Shown here: positions 58,385 to 64,000 of the stretch, one piece after another | How the letters are laid out: the number at the start of each line of letters is the position of its first letter | Position numbering within the stretch: the first letter of the stretch is position 1 | From: Ovis canadensis | Taxonomy: Eukaryota > Chordata > Mammalia > Artiodactyla > Bovidae | Length of the DNA: 64,000 nt | Assembly (NCBI RefSeq): GCF_042477335.2 | Contig: NC_091264.1 | Span: forward strand, 31,931,386 to 31,995,385 | Direction: 5' to 3' | Position numbers and translations under genes: made by a program | Notes under the pieces: generated by a model | The model's database searches: none | Seen by the model: the letters and a program-made list of their open reading frames with translations, nothing else | What the model was told of the DNA's origin: nothing

Positions 58385-61300
58385 TCAGCTGTGAACACTG
58401 GATTCTGTGTGGTCCTGGAGGGCATCAACTGCAGCTTCTTGTGCAGCTATTTCCTGAGGGATCATACTGCCTCCGGCTACCTGTTCCCTTGTATGGGGCC
58501 CTGAAGCCACAGATTTTACCACATTGAAAGGGTTGTCACTATACTCATCTACTTGAGGAACTGCTACTTCCGTGATGGATGCATTCGGTATTTCTAGCTG
58601 CAGTGGTCCCATCTCCAAGGAACTACACTCAGGAGGGTCACCTGGCTCAGAGAGAGGAGAACATATCTTCTCTTTTTGAACTCCAGATGTCCGTGTGACA
58701 AAATCAACAAGGTCTGGAAGGCAAGGAGATGGCCCAAGGGCTAAAGGATTAATTGTTTCTGATTCCAATCTGAGTGAATCTTGTTTCTCTAATTTAGATG
58801 TTTCTTCTATTTCCTCAGGCATCATTCCTCCTGCTAACAGGTCCAGGGCCTGGTGTGTTCCCTCTAGATTCCCCAAGCCAAGACCAACATTTTCTACAGG
58901 AAGTCCAGTTTTTAAAACGTTAGGAGCGATCCTCCCAGTTCTGGGATTAGATGAGTTTTGTTCACCCTCTGCTCCAAAGTTCAGCACCAGGGTTTTGGGA
59001 GAATCTAAGGGAAACTCAGAAAAGGATGGTACTGGTTCAAAGCCGGTGAGAGTGGAGGGATTACCTCCTAGAGGCGACGCAGAATTTTCTTCACATACTT
59101 TCTGAGATAGGGCAACTGGGGATCTATGTGCTGGGTCTACCCGAGTATTGCAGAAATCAACACCTATATCTCCCAGGCTTCCCAGGGCAGCAAGCTCTTC
59201 TACTTTTAAATCTGTAACTTCAAAGTTTTCTAAGGCCTTGCTCTCTATTGTCACTGTTAGTTCTGGATGGACATCTCGAAGCTCCAGAGCTTCTGCTTTT
59301 GGTTTCTCTAGGCTCTCCCAGGTTTCTGGCTTCTTGTTCTCATCCCAAACAGTCAATTTATAGGTCATTTTACCCTGCAAGTCTTTTGATCTTTCTCTCT
59401 TCAGTTTGAGGCTTCTATACCTAGAAGTTCTAGAAGCTGATTCTGGTGCTGAATTTTCTAGCCACTCCTCACTACCAGTTGGGACTCCTTGCTTCTGTTC
59501 ATGGTCTTTCAAGCACATATCTGATCTGTCTGGGGACTGAATAAGCAATCCTGGGGCAGAAATTTTCACATCTTGTGGGTTCTGGAGTAAAGACCTAGCT
59601 TCTGACGGAAATGAGTCTATTTTTGCCTTTGTGGAAGAGACAGCTTGCGTCTTCAATTCAGGTACTACTTTACCTTGAGTTTTACTTTCTATTATCAATT
59701 TCCTGGACTGTTTAGCCTTTTTGTCAGTCCTATGCGAGTTGGGCTGTTCTACTTCTTCCTCCCACATGCATCTGTTCCCACTGTTCAAATTAGAGTCCTC
59801 TACGCTATTGGGTCCAACACCGATATCTGTTCCCTCTCTCACTGTCCTTTCAGAGAGTTTCACTCCTCCTTCTTTTAGTTCAGTGCTTGTCTCTACTTCA
59901 CTTTTCCCACAATCCTTAGATTGGTGGAGCTCCTGGCTTTGTTGCTTACTAGATTCCACAAGGTGGGTTTCTACCAACTTCTGAGATTTCATAGTATGAC
60001 ACTGTGTATCTGACAGCTCAGAGGCTGGCTCCACACCTGGTGGCCCAGGGTCTCCCAGGTCAAGTTCAATTTTCCTCACTGGAGCTACATCCTTATTAGC
60101 ATCACTCTGGAAGGAACCAGAAGCCCACTTGGCCAAAGTCTCTGTCTTTGGGGTAATAGTTTCATAAGGCCTGTTTTGGCACAACCTTGTCAGAGGCTGC
60201 AGGAAGCCATAGCTGCTGCCTCTGTTTTTTGAATCTACACTTTCTACAGCTGACAGTCTTCCTAGGGACACCAGAGGTTTTGAAACAGGCTTTTCAGAGT
60301 TGCTGACCAAAGGAGCAGAGACCAAATTTCTACCTGAAGGCAACTCCTCTTGGGATACACTGCTGTTCAAAGTAGAAGTGGAAGAGGTATCTGAATTTTC
60401 AGCTCTATTTTCCCCGTTGGCCAATGGACCACCACTCAGCTTAGTCTCAGGGGCTCCTTTTCCACCACTACTGTAGAATATGTCATACAGATCCTTAGCA
60501 TTGGCTGTGGCTAAGCATGAATTTCGCTTTTCCAATTTTTTGGCTTGTTCACTGAACACACTTGAGAGGGGAGGTGGAGGACGCACCAACACAGAGAATA
60601 GGGTCTGGTCCCGGTCACTCTCACTCACCCCAGGAGCCGTCTCATCAGAAGGAATGGCAGTAGGCTGCGCTGAGGCCATGATGGCTACCGGTAACACTGG
60701 GTTCAAAATGTTAGCACCCAGGAAGCCAGGGATGACAGTGTGAGATACAGCTGGGTTTGATTTCACTGGAGCCAAAACAGCATTTGCTTGGGCAGGAGAG
60801 GGGGCAGCTGGATGAGGTATAACTGGAGGTGGTGGAGGTGGCGGTGGAGGTGGAGGAGGTGGTAGCATTTGTTCAGGTATATGTGATGGCTCATTCTTTT
60901 CAGCCAGCACCATTTTTTCCTCTGGAGACCCTTTCAAAATCACCTCTTCCCCTCCAAATGCTTTAGAGATGATGTCGGGAGGCAAGAGGAGATCAGCTGA
61001 AGACTCTTTAACCACTGGCAGAGGCTTAGCAGTGGTTCCAGAAGACTTGATGGATAGAAAGGTGTTAAGCGGAGCTGGCTTGCTTACTGTGGCTGAACCT
61101 GATTTGCGGAGGACTGTGGATGGGATGGGCAGGTTGGGTCGGATCTTAGTCTGGGTTGAAGTTGTCACTACAGGCATCCAAGGACTAGTATGTGCAACAA
61201 CAGTTTTCCCAGAGAGTTTGATTTTGATAGGCTTTGTCTTCCCAGGATCAGCTTTGCCATCCTCTTTGTCCTTACCACTTTCCACAATCTCTTCTTTGGG

Positions 61301-61687
61301 AATACTTGGGATCACTAAACTTTTTTCCTCCTCTTTTTCTGGCTTCTTCCAGCTGAATTTCCCGAAAGAGGAAGATATTGGTGGTTCTTTCTTTATTTCT
61401 TCTTTTAACTGGAGTTTGATGCTAGGCCTCTTTCTATTTTCAGCCTTTTCAGGGGAGTTTCCACCCTCAGAAAGCTGGTCCTCTAATTCCTCAGACACCC
61501 TGTCGTCCTCCTTTACTTCCTTCATAATCTTTGCCTGTTTTTCTTTCTTCTCTTCCTTCGGTCTCTCACTGAACTTGCGCTTCAGCTCACTCTGCCGCCG
61601 CCGTTCTGTCTCTAGAACCACGGCCAAGCCAGCCTGGCGGTCCAGATTCCGTCGCTCCTCATACAATGGGTTTTCAACCACGTATTT
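58385..61687 (-). CDS. ZNF318: ZNF318 last coding exon (3.3 kb)
   Basis: Open for 1100 codons from the acceptor AG at 61689-61688 to the TGA at 58387-58385. The coding part begins two codons (AAA TAC) before a GTG at 61681 that could be mistaken for a start. Charged coiled-coil-like Lys/Glu segment first (ELKRKFSERPKEEKKEKQAK), then Ser/Pro-rich regions and a proline run, then an acidic, probably disordered tail. The + strand is also open for 240 codons opposite its 5' end; this is a shadow. Confidence 0.95.
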   Translation of the reverse strand, partial: KYVVENPLYEERRNLDRQAGLAVVLETERRRQSELKRKFSERPKEEKKEKQAKIMKEVKEDDRVSEELEDQLSEGGNSPEKAENRKRPSIKLQLKEEIKKEPPISSSFGKFSWKKPEKEEEKSLVIPSIPKEEIVESGKDKEDGKADPGKTKPIKIKLSGKTVVAHTSPWMPVVTTSTQTKIRPNLPIPSTVLRKSGSATVSKPAPLNTFLSIKSSGTTAKPLPVVKESSADLLLPPDIISKAFGGEEVILKGSPEEKMVLAEKNEPSHIPEQMLPPPPPPPPPPPPPVIPHPAAPSPAQANAVLAPVKSNPAVSHTVIPGFLGANILNPVLPVAIMASAQPTAIPSDETAPGVSESDRDQTLFSVLVRPPPPLSSVFSEQAKKLEKRNSCLATANAKDLYDIFYSSGGKGAPETKLSGGPLANGENRAENSDTSSTSTLNSSVSQEELPSGRNLVSAPLVSNSEKPVSKPLVSLGRLSAVESVDSKNRGSSYGFLQPLTRLCQNRPYETITPKTETLAKWASGSFQSDANKDVAPVRKIELDLGDPGPPGVEPASELSDTQCHTMKSQKLVETHLVESSKQQSQELHQSKDCGKSEVETSTELKEGGVKLSERTVREGTDIGVGPNSVEDSNLNSGNRCMWEEEVEQPNSHRTDKKAKQSRKLIIESKTQGKVVPELKTQAVSSTKAKIDSFPSEARSLLQNPQDVKISAPGLLIQSPDRSDMCLKDHEQKQGVPTGSEEWLENSAPESASRTSRYRSLKLKRERSKDLQGKMTYKLTVWDENKKPETWESLEKPKAEALELRDVHPELTVTIESKALENFEVTDLKVEELAALGSLGDIGVDFCNTRVDPAHRSPVALSQKVCEENSASPLGGNPSTLTGFEPVPSFSEFPLDSPKTLVLNFGAEGEQNSSNPRTGRIAPNVLKTGLPVENVGLGLGNLEGTHQALDLLAGGMMPEEIEETSKLEKQDSLRLESETINPLALGPSPCLPDLVDFVTRTSGVQKEKICSPLSEPGDPPECSSLEMGPLQLEIPNASITEVAVPQVDEYSDNPFNVVKSVASGPHTREQVAGGSMIPQEIAAQEAAVDALQDHTESSVHS

Positions 61688-63756
61688 CTAGGGAAGAGAA
61701 AAGATAAAGGCTCAGTAACTGGGCAAAATATTTTAAGAGAGAAAATTTGGCCCTACCACTATTAGAACTCATTTAATGAAAATTCTGAGTCACCTTCCTC
61801 AAGGATAAATGGTCCTCTCAGGTTAGCATTTCTTACTAGGAATGAGAACTTCCTTGTGGTTATACAGAATTTGAAGTGTTAAGGACTTTTTCTTGCTCTG
61901 AGCTTGACAACATCAAAAGGATTACTGCAGAAAGTGGGAAAACTCCATAGGCTACTACAAAGACCAACCTTATATTTCTCATTGTGTTGATAACCCTTCA
62001 CGTGTTGCTCTCCAGAAATTGGATCCCCCAAAAATTCCTCACAGAGCTGGCAGTAATATCCAGTGATGGGAATCAGAAACTCAGAGCCTGCAAGAAGTGG
62101 AACAAAGTCAAGAAAGTAAGTCATTTCTACCCAAGATGACAGCAACCAAAGGAAATCCCACTTCCCTTTTGCAGTGAAATGATTAACAGTATAAAGGACT
62201 TTACTCACTTTCAAGTCGGAAGGAGCATTTAGAATTCAATGGTATGTTTTTCCAACTTAAAGCCTGAACTCAGGACCTCTATCCCTTCTACATTTTGGGA
62301 ACACTAACTGGTTAATCCCCTAACTGGTTAATTTAGGAGTTTTCTGTGCCAGACTCATTTCTGTTGCTGATTCTCCTCAAATTCCAACTAGCGCTAAGTA
62401 TCTTAGGAGAGTTAAAAAGCCCAGCACCATTTGTATGAGAATCTCTCACGTTAGTATTAATTACTTAGGAATTTATCTTTTACAGATATCAAGGATGTAG
62501 GAGCACTGACTACTTACAAAAGTAAGAAACTGAGAAGTTTAAAGACAAAGACACTTTCTATTTCTCAACTTAGCCCCTAATAACAACTATTCAAAAATAT
62601 TTCATAGTTCTTAGAGGAAAAGGCAGTCATTCTGCACCTCTTACTGTTCTTTTTCACCTGGATTTCAAATAAGGTTTTGGTGCATAAGTCAGTGGTAAAG
62701 AAAGTCATATTTTAGTCCATGTGCTGTCGAAGTGAGCACAAAGACAGTTTTATTTTTAGAGTGGTATGTGTGTGTTTAACATCTGTTAGATTGTTGGCCA
62801 TACGGGTAGAGATTGTTCCTGTCTTATAGCTCTCTTTATTTCTTTAGGACCTAGTTGTGCACATGGAATGCAATCTTCCAGCTTTGCTAAAAGTAATGGT
62901 TATGTCTCACTCTATGCTGCTTCCTTGCACCTTAGTTCAGGGATACCTCTTCCCTGACTGAATGTAAAGAAACCACAAAAATGGCAGGGAGGAAACTTAC
63001 CTTTTGCAGGAACAGTTATCTTGTCAGTGCGCTTTACAGCATCTTGCTTGGCTTCATTCTGGGTCTTTGAAGCCCAAGGTCTGTTGTAGGGATCCAGTGT
63101 CTATTTGCAAGAGGCAGAGGCGCTCACACACAGCACTAAAATCTCAATGACCCACTTTTCTTTTTCTCCCCAACAACCAGGGGGGACAGAAGCCCCCAGC
63201 TGCCCACCCCCACCCACTCTGCCAACTGTTTAAACGGAAATCACCTGTGGAAAAGGTAAACATATGTTAGAGCAAGTACTAGTAATGGATAAAATGAAAC
63301 AAATAATCAGGTACTCAAGGAATTAAAAGAGGCAGCAGCCTCACTTACACTTGCCATGGTGTTTAGTTACAGGCAGGTCCCCTGGACTGAGCCCTGGGGA
63401 TGGTGTCTCCTTTGTTGGTACCTCTTGGCTCTTCAGATTGGGGCTCCTGCCCATATGAGAATGTTTCATTTTCCAGCTTTGTAATACAGATGGGGGTATA
63501 GGAGTTTGAGGGGAAGGAGGGCAAGAATGGAAATAACAGAGGGCAAGATACCTACCTGTGTGTGCTTCTTATTGTGCATATGGGTGAAGAAGTCAAACAT
63601 GGTCCCACAGATGGTGTTGCAGTCTTTGCACCAGTGATTGCCAGCATCATAATACTCATAGGCAGCAACAGGCTGATCAGACTGCTTAGCTGGCTGGGGG
63701 CTCTCAGCAGGCTTGGGGCTCTTAGTACGGGAATTCTCATTGTTTACCTTTGATTC
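58385..63756 (-). CDS. ZNF318: ZNF318 C-terminal part (last four coding exons)
   Basis: ZNF318 (TZF in mouse) is a large nuclear matrin-type zinc-finger protein; it acts as an androgen-receptor co-regulator and is needed for IgD expression in B cells. Exons in transcript order: 63756-63556, 63100-63001, 62087-61969, 61687-58385; GT-AG introns, phases close, 3723 nt, 1240 residues plus stop. Human ZNF318 is about 2280 residues, so the N-terminal half lies beyond the right edge. First finger: CKDCNTICGTMFDFFTHMHN then KKH, C-x2-C-x12-H-x5-H, in the 63756-63556 exon. Second finger: YYCQLCEEF ... EQHVKGYQH, the same spacing, in the 62087-61969 exon. The last exon starts KYVVENPLYEERRNLDRQAG, has a Lys/Glu-rich region, 13 prolines in a row, and ends DHTESSVHS. 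No lesion seen. Confidence 0.96.
60824..60862 (-). repeat. ZNF318: Poly-proline run in ZNF318 (13 codons)
   Basis: Thirteen CCN codons of mixed third base after EQML and before VIPHPAAPS. Mixed codons suggest it is stable, not a pure repeat. Human has a longer run at this place (from memory). Confidence 0.9.
61688..63555 (-). other. ZNF318: ZNF318 introns between the last four exons
   Basis: Introns at 61968-61688, 63000-62088 and 63555-63101. None holds a SINE or LINE that I recognise, in contrast with the region to the left. 63757-64000 is the start of the next intron upstream. Confidence 0.75.
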
Positions 63757-64000
63757 CTAGAGGGGGAAAATACCTGTACTAAGAAGGAATTCAAGACAAT
63801 CTAGATCTGTCTTCCCTCAGAAAAAGCAGGTAGCTACCACAATAACGGAAATAGGACTGTATGATCATATTTCCAGTGCCTAAAGCTGCACAAACTGGGA
63901 AAAACCCCATGAGAAATCTGTCTGCAAGACTCAAAGATAATTAATTTGACTCCAGTGTCATGTCATTATGAAGAATAAATCATAATGACAATATATTTAC

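Noticed and set aside
60969-61691. 240-codon + strand frame
   Set aside because: Shadow of the ZNF318 last exon, Ser/Phe-rich, no independent support.

Overview
The window is nuclear DNA of a ruminant, almost certainly a bovid. It carries BovB (RTE) LINEs, Bov-tA tRNA-derived SINEs, ruminant CHR/ART2-type SINEs and a young L1, together with multi-exon vertebrate genes that have GT-AG introns. The gene order TTBK1 - SLC22A7 - CRIP3 - ZNF318 is that of human 6p21.1; in cattle this synteny block should lie on chromosome 23 (established knowledge, not checked here). The exact species cannot be read from the sequence.

Layout. (1) 1-17.1 kb, + strand: the 3' part of TTBK1 (tau-tubulin kinase 1). 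About 11.5 kb of one large intron is followed by the long poly-glutamate exon (11558-13116), the terminal coding exon (13764-14154) and a ~2.9 kb 3' UTR ending at an ATTAAA near 17080. The big intron holds an unexplained CpG-rich block at about 4.9-6.4 kb that resembles the 3' end of a transcript. (2) 17.1-20.9 kb: intergenic, old L1 pieces and a SINE. (3) 20.98-26.6 kb, + strand: all ten coding exons of SLC22A7 (organic anion transporter 2), 547 codons plus none broken. (4) 30.1-27.6 kb, - strand: all eight coding exons of CRIP3, a 204-residue two-LIM protein. SLC22A7 and CRIP3 are tail to tail. (5) 30.3-57.3 kb: a 27 kb intergenic stretch built mostly of nested retrotransposons: a U6-L1 chimeric retrocopy, several BovB copies in both orientations, old L1 split by a 3 kb younger L1, a full-length U6 retrocopy, and many SINEs. 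(6) 57.3-64 kb, - strand: the last four exons of ZNF318, including two matrin-type zinc fingers and the 3.3 kb final exon; the gene continues past the right edge.

The four genes are not functionally coupled: a neuronal kinase, a liver/kidney transporter, a LIM protein and a nuclear zinc-finger protein. They are simply neighbours. No viral genes, toxin genes, operons or CRISPR arrays were seen. The most distinctive things found are retrotransposition products whose target-site duplications can be read directly, and the transcript-end-like block inside the TTBK1 intron.
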